From the NCBI GenBank assembly GCA_947259925.1, contig CAMYOG010000041.1, positions 124,001 to 188,000 on the forward strand: a stretch of DNA of 64,000 nt, read 5' to 3'. Made by a program: the position numbers and the translations under genes. The stretch comes from Thermoanaerobaculia bacterium. GTDB taxonomy: Bacteria > Acidobacteriota > Thermoanaerobaculia > Multivoradales > JAHEKO01. The notes below the pieces were generated by a model. That model searched no databases, was not told the origin of the DNA, and was given only the letters and a program-made list of their open reading frames with translations. Numbering within the stretch: the stretch's first letter is position 1; each line of letters starts with the position of its first letter. This document shows, piece after piece, positions 8,521 to 16,260 of the stretch.

Positions 8521-8554
8521 GCCGTCCGATCGCCTTCGCCGGCGGCGAGCATGG

Positions 8555-8560
8555 CAGACT
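8555..8560 (+). promoter_or_regulatory. Weak -10-like hexamer (CAGACT) close to the MBL gene start
   Basis: CAGACT ends 6 bases before the ATG at 8567 and there is no ribosome site. The spacing matches the stronger examples at 15000 and 32026, but the hexamer itself is poor. Confidence 0.2.
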
Positions 8561-8566
8561 ACGCCG

Positions 8567-9640
8567 ATGCCGAGAGCCTGCGCTGGTACCCTCGCCTGGG
8601 CCGTCGTTCTGGTGGGTCTCTGGAACCCTCCGGCGGCGGCCGACGGCCTCTTGAGCCTGGAGAAGGTCGCCGACGGCGTCTATGCCGCGCTGCAGCCGGC
8701 GGCCGCCAGCCAGAACGACTCCAACTCTGTCGTTCTGATCAACGACCGCGACGTGATGGTGGTCGACGCACCCGCCGATCCTGCTGCCGTCGCGGAGCTG
8801 ATCGCTGCGATCGGTGAGCTGACGGAGCTTCCGATCCGCTACGTGATCAACAGCCACTGGCACAGCGACCATACCCAGGGCAACCAGGTCTACCGGCAGC
8901 GCTTGGGGGACTCGGTTCAGATCGTCGGCCACGAGACGCTCGCCGAGGACGTGCCGGCGAGGGCGGGCGCCTATGTGCGCGAGCAGGCGGAGGGGCTCGA
9001 GGAGCTGATCGCCAAGGCGGAGCGTGCGCTGGAAGACGGCCGCGGGCTCAGCGGCGAGCCGCTGACCGAGGCGCAGAAGGAGCCGCAGCGCGAGGGAATC
9101 GCGCGCGCCAAGGCGTACCTTGCCCGGCTCGAAGCGACCGAGCTCCTGCCTCCCGATGTCCGCTACCGGAAGGAGCTGGTCTTCCGGCGGGGCGAGCGGA
9201 CCATCCGGTTGATCCACTTCGTCGGTCACACTCGAGGCGACACGGTCGTTCATCTGCCGCGCGAAGGCGTGCTCCTCACCGGCGATCTGCTCGACGAGAT
9301 GCCCTACGTCGGACACGGCTTTCCGACGTCGTGGCTGGCCGCCCTGCGATCGCTGGCCGAGCTCGAATTCTCGAAGGTAGTCCCCGGACACGGACCGGTC
9401 TTCGCCGGCAGGGGTCAGCTCCAACTGGTCACCGACTACCTGACGGCTCTCGTCGAGCACGCGCGCGTGTCGGTGGCGGAGAAGAAGACGCTCGAGCAGG
9501 CTCAGGAGGCGATCGAGCTGGCGAGCTTCCGCGAGCGACTGGCGGGCGACAGCGAAGCTCTGCGGGGTGTATTCGACGTCTACTCCAAGGAAGCCGTCGC
9601 ACGCGCCTTCGCGGAGGCGTCGGGAGCCGAGATCGAGTGA
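8567..9640 (+). CDS. Secreted MBL-fold metallo-hydrolase
   Basis: 357 aa with a signal peptide (LAWAVVLVGLW, cleavage near PPAAADG). The metallo-beta-lactamase fold is clear: zinc ligands in NSHWHSDHTQGN (HxHxDH), the later His in HFVGHTRGD, the Asp in LLTGDLLDE and the last His in VVPGHGPV. The layout resembles subclass B3-like and quinoprotein-relay hydrolases (SoxH/PqqB neighbours) more than true lactamases. A charged insertion of about 60 residues sits between the first and second ligand sets (AYVREQAEGLEELI through EATELL). It is a periplasmic hydrolase of unknown substrate, divergent from the TPR gene. Confidence 0.85.
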   Translation: MPRACAGTLAWAVVLVGLWNPPAAADGLLSLEKVADGVYAALQPAAASQNDSNSVVLINDRDVMVVDAPADPAAVAELIAAIGELTELPIRYVINSHWHSDHTQGNQVYRQRLGDSVQIVGHETLAEDVPARAGAYVREQAEGLEELIAKAERALEDGRGLSGEPLTEAQKEPQREGIARAKAYLARLEATELLPPDVRYRKELVFRRGERTIRLIHFVGHTRGDTVVHLPREGVLLTGDLLDEMPYVGHGFPTSWLAALRSLAELEFSKVVPGHGPVFAGRGQLQLVTDYLTALVEHARVSVAEKKTLEQAQEAIELASFRERLAGDSEALRGVFDVYSKEAVARAFAEASGAEIE

Positions 9641-9644
9641 GCCG

Positions 9645-10592
9645 CTAGCCGTCCCGATCGGCCAGCAGCCGCCGGAAGCCTTCGCGCCAGCTCGGCTGCG
9701 ACGGCTGCCAGCCGAGCCGGTCCTTCGCCCGCGCGTTGGAGATCCCGCGCTGGAGCTCCATCATGTAGATGCCGTACCAGCCGGCTACCAGACGACCGAG
9801 CCAGCGAGGGACTCGAGGCGGGGGTGCGGCGCCGGCCGCGCGGGCGAACTCCGGCAGCCACTCCCGCAGCGGTGCCGGCTGGTCGTCGACGATCTGGTAG
9901 ATGCCCTCCGGCGAATCGAGCGCCGCGATGGTTGCGTCCGCGGCATCGTCGAGGTCGATGAACGAGAAGACGCCGCCGCCCCTCCCGACGATCGGTACCC
10001 GGCGCTTGCGAACGTCCTCCAGGAAGCTGCCGCCCGGACCGTAGATCGTGCCGGGCCCGTAGAAGTAGCCGTACCGGAGCGCGACGCCCTCGATCGCCTC
10101 GGTGCCGGTGGTCAGCCGCTCGAGCTCCGCGACCGCGTTGATCAGGGGCCGGTACCTGGTCGGCGGGTCGAGGAACAACGGATCGGCCTCGGTCTTCAGA
10201 CCCTCCCTCTCCGGCCGGTGGGCGAAGGCGATGCTCTGCGCGACGATTCTGCGGGCACCCGCCCCGACCGCCGCAGCCACCAGGTTCGCGGTCCCCTCCG
10301 TGCGCACGCGGTTGGTCGCGGCCAGCTGCTTCGGTACGCGCCGCGGGTGGATGCGACGCGGCAGGCTGGTCAGCTGGTGGATCACCACCTCCGGCCCCGC
10401 CGCCGCCACCGCTCGGTGCAGCCACTCACGGTCGTAGACGTCACAGACCACCGGCGTGGCCCCGGCGCTCTCGAGCCGCGCGGCGCTCTCTTGGCGCCGG
10501 GTCATCGCCGTGACCGCATGACCCGCGGCGAGCAACTTCGGTAGCAGGCGGGCGCCGATCACGCCGGTCGCTCCAGCCAGGAACACCTTCAT
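9645..10592 (-). CDS. NAD(P)-dependent epimerase/dehydratase-like SDR
   Basis: 315 aa extended short-chain dehydrogenase. The Rossmann start MKVFLAGATGVIG carries GxxGxxG, and VYDREW and VIHQLTSLP follow as in the atypical SDR (YeeZ/NmrA-like) branch. The classical YxxxK is not obvious; the region GYFYGPGTIYG takes its place, so catalysis may be altered. It probably acts on a nucleotide-linked or isoprenoid-type substrate, which cannot be specified. It is a single gene, convergent with the MBL gene. TAGCGT lies 9 bases before the ATG with no ribosome site, again suggesting a leaderless mRNA. Confidence 0.82.
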   Translation of the reverse strand: MKVFLAGATGVIGARLLPKLLAAGHAVTAMTRRQESAARLESAGATPVVCDVYDREWLHRAVAAAGPEVVIHQLTSLPRRIHPRRVPKQLAATNRVRTEGTANLVAAAVGAGARRIVAQSIAFAHRPEREGLKTEADPLFLDPPTRYRPLINAVAELERLTTGTEAIEGVALRYGYFYGPGTIYGPGGSFLEDVRKRRVPIVGRGGGVFSFIDLDDAADATIAALDSPEGIYQIVDDQPAPLREWLPEFARAAGAAPPPRVPRWLGRLVAGWYGIYMMELQRGISNARAKDRLGWQPSQPSWREGFRRLLADRDG

Positions 10593-10601
10593 GTTTCGAC
10601 G

Positions 10602-10607
10602 ACGCTA
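10602..10607 (-). promoter_or_regulatory. Candidate -10 element (TAGCGT) for a leaderless transcript
   Basis: TAGCGT on the minus strand ends 9 bases before the ATG of the SDR gene at 10592, and no Shine-Dalgarno sequence is present. Confidence 0.35.
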
Positions 10608-10736
10608 CACCACCCGTGCCGAGAGGCGGAGCTCCGCGAGCAGTGTTATCGTCGCTTCGAGGAGCGCGCGGCCCGAGGAGGCATGCAGGCGGGTGCTCCC
10701 ATCGTCAGCCAGGAACGCTGAACCCGGGCCGGAACG

Positions 10737-13145
10737 ATGATCGGTCGTACGATCTCCCACTACAAGATTCTCTCCAAGCTCGGTGGCGGCGGCATGGGAG
10801 TCGTCTACGAGGCGGAGGACACCCGCCTCGGACGGCCGGTCGCGATCAAGTTCCTGCCCGACGAGCTGGCCAACGATCGCGTGTCGCTCGAGCGCTTCGA
10901 GCGCGAGGCGCGGGCGGCCTCGGCGCTCAATCATCCTCACATCTGCACCGTCCACGACGTGGGTAAGCACGAGGACCAGCCGTTCCTGGTGATGGAGCTG
11001 ATGCGAGGCGCGACTCTGAACGAAGCGGTCGAGAAGAAGCCGATCGACAGCCGCCAGCTGCTCGCGATCGGCGTCCAGGTGGCCGACGCGTTGGAGGCGG
11101 CCCACGCGGCCGGCATCGTCCACCGCGACATCAAGCCCGCGAACCTGTTTCTGACCGAGCGCGGTGAGGCCAAGATCCTCGACTTCGGTCTGGCGAAGAT
11201 ACACGGTGAGGAGGGTGGGACGCGTCTCGACGCGTCTACCGAGGCACCGACCATGCAGCAGCTGACATCTCGGGGCCAGACCCTGGGCACGATCGCCTAC
11301 ATGTCACCCGAGCAAGCCCGAGGCGAGGAGCTCGATGGGCGGACGGATCTGTTCTCCCTTGGCGTGGTCCTCTACGAGCTGGCCACCGGGCGGCCAGCGT
11401 TCCCCGGCGAGACCGCGGCGGTGGTGTTCGACCAGATCCTGAATCGGAGGCCGGCCCCACCGGAGGGGCTCGCCGGCGAACTGGCCGGGCTCGAGCCGAT
11501 CCTGATAAAAGCCCTGGAGAAGCATCCGGAGCTGCGCTACCAGTCGGCCGCCGAGCTCAAGGCCGACCTCGAGCGGCTGCAGATGGGCGAGACCGCGGTA
11601 CTACAGGCAGCGACGTCCGCGGCCACGCCACCGGCCGCCACCGAGAGGCCGCGCCTCGGCACCGGTCGTCGCTTGGCGCTCGGCGCGACGGTCCTGGCCG
11701 TCGCCATCGCCGGTGGCCTCTGGCTCGCCGGGCGGACCGACGAGACAGCCCCGCCGAGCGAGCCGCCAGCAGCCGCTCGGCAGTCCGCCGGCGCGTCGAT
11801 CGCGGTACTCCCGTTTGCCGACCTGAGTCCGGAGGGCGATCAGGAGTACTTCACGGACGGCCTGTCGGAGGAGCTGATCAACGTGCTGGCGCAGATCCGC
11901 GATCTCAAGGTCGCGGGGCGCACCTCGTCGTTCCAGTTCAAGGATCGCGGCGAGGACCTGCGGGTGATCGGCGAGGAGCTCAACGTCTCGACCATTCTCG
12001 AAGGGAGCGTCCGCAAGTCCGGAGACCGTGTGCGGGTCTGGGTGCAGCTCTTGAACGCGGCGGACGGCTTCCACATCTGGTCGCAGACCTACGATCGCAC
12101 CCTGGACGACATCTTCGCGGTGCAGGACGACATCGCCGCCTCGGTGGCGCGGGCGCTCGAGCTCACCCTGCTGAAGAGCTACGGCGCCAGTGAGGGCAAG
12201 GCTCCTACCGCGGACGCCTACAATCTCTACCTGCAGGGCCACTACTTCTACGAGAAGGGGACCGCCGAGAGCCTGGCCGGCGCCGCCGACTACCTGGCGC
12301 AGGCCGTGGAGCTCGATCCGGGCTTTGCCCGCGGCTTCGCCGAGCTCGCGGCGGTACGCAGCCGGCAGGCCGACAACGGCTACCTGCCGGCGGCCGAGGG
12401 CTACAGCCAGGCGCGCAAGGCAGTGGACCGGGCGCTCGAGCTCGACCCGGAGCTGGGCGTGGCGTGGGCGGCGCTCGGCTGGATCAGGAACTCGTACGAC
12501 TGGGACTGGGCGGGTGCTGACGAGGCCTACTCGCGCGCCATCGAGCTCGATCCGGGCAACGCCAGGGTCGTCCGGAGCGCCGCTTCGCTGGCCGCTACCC
12601 GTGGGCGCCTGGACGAGGCGTTCGAGCTGGGGAAACGGGCCGCCGCGCTCGATCCGTTGAGCGTCTCGGTCTACCTGAATCGGGCCCACCACGCCATGCG
12701 CGCGGGTCGCCTGGGCGAGGCCGAAGACGCAGCGCAGAAGGCGCTCGAGCTCAATCCGGACCGGCCGTGGGCCCGCTCTCTGCTCGGACGCGCCCTGCTG
12801 GTGCAGTCGCGGCCGGCCGAGGCCCTGGCGGAGTTCGAGCAGGAAGCCCACCCGGCGCTCCGGCTCCACGGGCTGGCGCTCGCTCATCACGCGCTGGCGA
12901 ATCCGACCGCTGCGACCGCCGCACTCGCCGAGCTCACCGAGCGATTCGGCGACGATGCCGCCTTCCAGGTCGCCGAGGTGCACGCATTCCGAGGTGACAC
13001 GGACGCCGCCTTCGAGTGGCTCGAACGGGCTTACGCCCAGCGCGATGGGGGGCTCGCCGACATGCTACGCGACCCGTTCCTCGTAGGCCTGGAGGACGAT
13101 CCCCGCTGGCACCCGTTCCTGGCCAAGATGGGGCTCGACGACTAG
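10737..13145 (+). CDS. Ser/Thr protein kinase with TolB-like domain and TPR array
   Basis: 802 aa, three modules. Residues 1-275 are a Hanks-type kinase with all key motifs: GGGGMGVVYEA (P-loop), VAIKFL (Lys), IVHRDIKPANL (catalytic loop), ILDFGLAKI (DFG) and SPEQARGE (APE equivalent). A single membrane segment (LALGATVLAVAIAGGLWLA) lies near 310-330. The extracytoplasmic part begins with a TolB N-terminal-like domain (SIAVLPFADLSPEGD through ILEGSVRKSGDRVRVWVQL) and ends with about seven TPRs. This is a membrane receptor kinase of a type abundant in Acidobacteriota. Its ligand and targets are unknown, and no phosphatase lies nearby. Confidence 0.93.
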   Translation: MIGRTISHYKILSKLGGGGMGVVYEAEDTRLGRPVAIKFLPDELANDRVSLERFEREARAASALNHPHICTVHDVGKHEDQPFLVMELMRGATLNEAVEKKPIDSRQLLAIGVQVADALEAAHAAGIVHRDIKPANLFLTERGEAKILDFGLAKIHGEEGGTRLDASTEAPTMQQLTSRGQTLGTIAYMSPEQARGEELDGRTDLFSLGVVLYELATGRPAFPGETAAVVFDQILNRRPAPPEGLAGELAGLEPILIKALEKHPELRYQSAAELKADLERLQMGETAVLQAATSAATPPAATERPRLGTGRRLALGATVLAVAIAGGLWLAGRTDETAPPSEPPAAARQSAGASIAVLPFADLSPEGDQEYFTDGLSEELINVLAQIRDLKVAGRTSSFQFKDRGEDLRVIGEELNVSTILEGSVRKSGDRVRVWVQLLNAADGFHIWSQTYDRTLDDIFAVQDDIAASVARALELTLLKSYGASEGKAPTADAYNLYLQGHYFYEKGTAESLAGAADYLAQAVELDPGFARGFAELAAVRSRQADNGYLPAAEGYSQARKAVDRALELDPELGVAWAALGWIRNSYDWDWAGADEAYSRAIELDPGNARVVRSAASLAATRGRLDEAFELGKRAAALDPLSVSVYLNRAHHAMRAGRLGEAEDAAQKALELNPDRPWARSLLGRALLVQSRPAEALAEFEQEAHPALRLHGLALAHHALANPTAATAALAELTERFGDDAAFQVAEVHAFRGDTDAAFEWLERAYAQRDGGLADMLRDPFLVGLEDDPRWHPFLAKMGLDD

Positions 13146-13160
13146 TCGATCGCTACCCGA

Positions 13161-13685
13161 TCAGGTGCCGGCGCTCAGATAGCGCTCCTCGAGCACCCGG
13201 CGATGGTGGATCTCGTGCCCTGCGAGGATGAAAGGCAGGGAGCGGACGGTGAACTCGCAGCCGCTGGCTATTCCGCGCCGGAGCCAGCTCTCGTCGTCGA
13301 AGCTCCGGAACATCGCCACGTTCGACATCCGGGTCAGCTTGAGCTCGGCGAAGAGATCCGCCAGTTGACGCTCGCCGGCGTTGGACACCTCCGCCCAGTC
13401 GTCCTGCTCCATCCCGGGTAGGGCGTCCGGGCTCGCGCGCGCGAACCAGAGCGCCCGTTGGGCGAAGACCCGCTCGGCGTCGAGCACGTGCCCGACCACC
13501 TCGCGCACCGACCATTTCCCGGGCTCGTAGCGGTAGGTCTCGAGCTCGGACGGCACCCGAGCGATCAGCTCGCCGGTGGTCTCGATCTCGCTCGCCAGGG
13601 TCTCCAGGACGTCGCCGTCGGGGACCTGCTGGATGTACAGGCCGTAGTAGTCGTCGTACTCGTCGGGTCCGGGGCGCTGCAGCAT
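13161..13685 (-). CDS. DinB-like (DinB_2) metalloprotein
   Basis: 174 aa four-helix protein of the DinB/YfiT superfamily. The three candidate metal-binding His are visible: one in VVGHVLDAERVF near residue 66 and the C-terminal pair in LAGHEIHHRRVLEERY. KWSVREVVGHVLDAE is the family hallmark. Some members are bacillithiol or mycothiol S-transferases; others have no known role. A single gene converging on the kinase gene. TAGAGT sits 9 bases upstream of the ATG with no ribosome site. Confidence 0.9.
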   Translation of the reverse strand: MLQRPGPDEYDDYYGLYIQQVPDGDVLETLASEIETTGELIARVPSELETYRYEPGKWSVREVVGHVLDAERVFAQRALWFARASPDALPGMEQDDWAEVSNAGERQLADLFAELKLTRMSNVAMFRSFDDESWLRRGIASGCEFTVRSLPFILAGHEIHHRRVLEERYLSAGT

Positions 13686-13694
13686 CGAGCCGCT

Positions 13695-13700
13695 ACTCTA
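13695..13700 (-). promoter_or_regulatory. Candidate -10 element (TAGAGT) for a leaderless dinB-like transcript
   Basis: TAGAGT on the minus strand ends 9 bases before the ATG at 13685. It partly overlaps the 3' end of the archaemetzincin gene, which suggests independent transcription. Confidence 0.4.
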
Positions 13701-14285
13701 ACCCAGCCCTCGACCCCAGCCGTGGACGCGCCGCAGGAACTCCTGACACTCGTCACAGAAAGTGAGTCCGCGCGAGTCGATCACCGAGCGGACATAGCTG
13801 CGCTCGCCGTGCCGGTTGTAGGTGCCCTTGGTCATCGGGCAGTAGCCGCTAGCGCTTGCGGGCTGGAACGAGTAGTGGTGGACCAGCCCGAAGTTGTGTC
13901 CGAGCTCGTGCAGCGCCACCTTGACCAGGCGGCTGAGCGAGCGGCTCGACTCCCGACTCCGGAGCCTGCGGGTCGAAACCATCGCCACGTCGTTGCGGCT
14001 GTCCTTGCAGCCGAACAGGAACTTGAAGAAGTCGGAGTCGGTGCTGTCGTGGAGGTCGATGTCGGTGATCCCCAGAATGTGACCGCCGACGCCCTCGTGG
14101 AGAGCGTGCGACAGCAGGCTCGCTTCGATGCGCTCCACCGGCGGCGGCTCGTAGGGCACGATCCGCAGCTCACGAATGACCTGTCCGAGGGCGCCCAGCA
14201 CTCTGCGGCCGACCGTCTCGACCGCCTCGGGCTCGAGCGCGCTACCGATCGGCACGACCTTGAGCGTAGAGCGATCGCCAGCCAT
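13698..14285 (-). CDS. Archaemetzincin-like zinc metalloprotease (variant Cys pattern)
   Basis: 195 aa, no signal peptide, so cytoplasmic. The extended zinc motif HELGHNFGLVH (about residues 126-136) is that of metzincins. A CPM and a C-terminal FCDEC follow, as in archaemetzincins, whose consensus binds a second structural zinc through four Cys. Here the first of those Cys, directly after the third His, is a His, and the stretch between CPM and CxxC is 25 residues rather than about 17. The N-terminal half (VVPIGSALEPEAVE, GVGGHILGITDIDL) fits the family. TAAGGT lies 9 bases upstream of the ATG. The physiological substrate is unknown for the whole family. Confidence 0.88.
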   Translation of the reverse strand: MAGDRSTLKVVPIGSALEPEAVETVGRRVLGALGQVIRELRIVPYEPPPVERIEASLLSHALHEGVGGHILGITDIDLHDSTDSDFFKFLFGCKDSRNDVAMVSTRRLRSRESSRSLSRLVKVALHELGHNFGLVHHYSFQPASASGYCPMTKGTYNRHGERSYVRSVIDSRGLTFCDECQEFLRRVHGWGRGLG

Positions 14286-14294
14286 CCACTGAAC

Positions 14295-14300
14295 ACCTTA
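14295..14300 (-). promoter_or_regulatory. Candidate -10 element (TAAGGT) for the archaemetzincin gene
   Basis: TAAGGT on the minus strand ends 9 bases before the ATG, with no ribosome site. It has the same geometry as the elements before the DinB, SDR and AdoMetDC-like genes. Confidence 0.35.
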
Positions 14301-14999
14301 GAGCAGCCGGCCGTGATCGCCAAGCCAGCAGCCGCCCGCAACTGCTGCTAACAAGGCGCTTGCGGCGCTTCGGTTCAGCTCGGATGCTGCGGCTCGCCCA
14401 CTCGATCGGCGTCAGCGTCTCGACCTGCCGGAGACGCGAACGTGGCCCCTCTCGGCGTAGCCGCGGAAGGCCCTGGAGACCTGCACCGGGATCTCGATGG
14501 TGGGGCTAGGTGCCTTTGTCCTGACTCCCGCCGTAAGGCGATGTCGGCGCGAGGCCATACCCGCGGTCCAGGCCAGCCACATCTTCCTGGCGCCGCTTTT
14601 CTGGTGGTGGCCGCCGTTTTTATCGGCCAACTGCCGCAGATTGACAGCTCCAGTCACGACTGCTGGCAGAGGTCTTGGTCGTTTGTCCGCAACACTTAGA
14701 TCGATTTCACACAGTCGACTCGCGAGAAAGAACCGGCTGGCACAGATGGTGCCCTTGTAGGAGCTGACTGCGGCGCCACTGCCGCGACGAGCTAGAGAAA
14801 GGCGAGACGATGATTGAACTGGTGACCGACATTTTCATGGCCCTCACCGGCTTCATCTGGAGCGACTGAGCTCCTCGCCTGGGCCTTCTCTCCCCGGGCC
14901 CGGTGGCATCGGCGTGCAGCGCCTGAAGGAGGGCGCTGCCACGATGCCCAGTGGCCGCTAAGAGAGCTCTCCACACCAGCGCGCGGCCGCCCCTGAAGA
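14301..14999. other. Gene-poor stretch of about 0.7 kb
   Basis: No convincing gene of normal length. The base composition is less GC-extreme than the surroundings (T-rich runs near 14600 and 14630). An attC-like phrase TGCTAACAAGGCGCTTG starts near 14345. At 14810-14869 there is a 19-codon open frame (MIELVTDIFMALTGFIWSD) preceded by an AGAAAGGCGAG ribosome-like site. An 81-codon minus-strand frame at 14412-14657 (contains NLRQLADKNGGHHQKSG) has no recognisable homology. This may be the remains of an older gene or mobile element, but no end repeats were found. Confidence 0.5.
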
Positions 15000-15005
15000 G
15001 ATAAT
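15000..15005 (+). promoter_or_regulatory. Candidate -10 element (GATAAT) for a leaderless cytochrome mRNA
   Basis: GATAAT ends 6 bases before the GTG at 15012, where transcription would be expected to begin. The upstream sequence shows no clear -35 hexamer. Confidence 0.45.
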
Positions 15006-15011
15006 AGGGCG

Positions 15012-16193
15012 GTGAGCGTGGCGCGTGTCCTGCTGCCGCTTCTGATCGTCGCCGCCGGCTGCGCACCGCCGCCGTCGCCGCCCGAGCCGGCCGGTCTCGA
15101 CCAGGCGAACGAGTTCTATGCCACCCGTCCGCCCGAGGAGCGACCACAGGCCGGCTGGCAGGTGGTGCCGGCGGGGCTCACCGATCTGCGCGCTGCAAGC
15201 TGCGGCGAGTGCCACCCGGACATCTTCGCGGAGTGGCGGACTTCGACCCATGCCCAGGCCTGGACCGACGTCCAGTTCCAGAGCGAGATGACCAAATCGG
15301 AGAACCGCTGGCTCTGCCGGAACTGCCATACGCCGTTGCTCAATCAGATGCCGGTCTGGGCGGTCGGTCTGGAGGCGGACGACGTCGAGCGCCCGATCTA
15401 CGTCGACAATCCGACCGTCGATCTCGAGCTGCGGGACGAGGGCATCACCTGTGCTTCCTGCCACGTCCGCGATGGGGTGATCGAGGGGCCGACCGGCATC
15501 GAGACCAAGTCGCATCCGACCCGCAAGGCCGACCGCTTCAACGACGAGACGATCTGTCTCGCCTGCCACCAGGCGGTACGGAGCTATCCGGGCAAGGACT
15601 TCATCTGTGTCTTCGAGACCGGCAAGGAGTGGCGCGACGGCCCCTACAATCGCTACAGCTGCCAGTTCTGCCACATGCAGCCGGTGGTGCGGCCCCAGGC
15701 GGTCGATGAGCCGCCACGCCCCGGCCGGCGCCACTACTGGCCCGGAGCGGGGATCTACAAGGTCGAGGGCTTCGGGCCGCCGCTCGATCAGCTCGGCTTC
15801 GGTCTCGGGGTCGAGGTCGAGGCGGCGTCCGATCGGCTACTGGTCACCCTGAGCAACAGCGCGGCCGCCCACCTGCTACCGACCGGGGACCCGGAACGGC
15901 ACATTTCCGTCGAGGTCGATTTCCGGGACGCCGCCGGGGTGCCGGTGGGGGAGCCGCATCGGATGCGTATCGGCCAGATCTGGGAGTGGTGGCCCGAGCC
16001 ACGGAAGCTGGACGACAACCGGCTGGCACCGCTGGAGCAACGGGTCGTGTCGATCGAAGCGCCTGCCGCTGCCGTGTCGTGGCGATTGGTGGCGACCAGC
16101 CATCGCATCGCCCAGGAGGCGATCGAGTTTCACGAATTGCACGGCTACCCGAGCTCGCGGGTGACCCACCAGCTGGCGGGCGTGCTTCCCTGA
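15012..16193 (+). CDS. Pentaheme c-type cytochrome lipoprotein
   Basis: 393 aa. A lipoprotein signal (LLPLLIVAAGCAPP) places it at a membrane outside the cytoplasm. Five CxxCH heme sites are visible: CGECH, CRNCH, CASCH, CLACH and CQFCH, all within residues about 60-225, resembling the cytochrome c-554/NrfB-like multiheme fold. The remaining 150 residues (from VEVEAASDRLLV) look like a beta-sandwich without heme motifs. It probably carries electrons in the periplasm or at the cell surface. No reductase or oxidase lies next to it. The start is GTG and the region before it suggests a leaderless message. Confidence 0.88.
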   Translation: MSVARVLLPLLIVAAGCAPPPSPPEPAGLDQANEFYATRPPEERPQAGWQVVPAGLTDLRAASCGECHPDIFAEWRTSTHAQAWTDVQFQSEMTKSENRWLCRNCHTPLLNQMPVWAVGLEADDVERPIYVDNPTVDLELRDEGITCASCHVRDGVIEGPTGIETKSHPTRKADRFNDETICLACHQAVRSYPGKDFICVFETGKEWRDGPYNRYSCQFCHMQPVVRPQAVDEPPRPGRRHYWPGAGIYKVEGFGPPLDQLGFGLGVEVEAASDRLLVTLSNSAAAHLLPTGDPERHISVEVDFRDAAGVPVGEPHRMRIGQIWEWWPEPRKLDDNRLAPLEQRVVSIEAPAAAVSWRLVATSHRIAQEAIEFHELHGYPSSRVTHQLAGVLP

Positions 16194-16203
16194 GCCAAGA
16201 AAA

Positions 16204-16232
16204 CGGCCGCCGACCCTGCTGGGCGGCGGCCG
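16204..16232 (-). terminator. Rho-independent terminator
   Basis: Read on the minus strand, CGGCCGCCG pairs with CGGCGGCCG around a CCC/GGG inner stem and a 4-base loop, followed directly by TTTTCTT. It lies between the convergent cytochrome and secreted-repeat genes and ends the minus-strand gene; the hairpin may serve both. Confidence 0.85.
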
Positions 16233-16260
16233 GTGATGACTCCGGGAGTCGCGTCGGACC

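Noticed and set aside
14412-14657. 81-codon minus-strand frame in the gap
   Set aside because: No recognisable domain, no ribosome site and a poor setting; kept only as part of the gap description.
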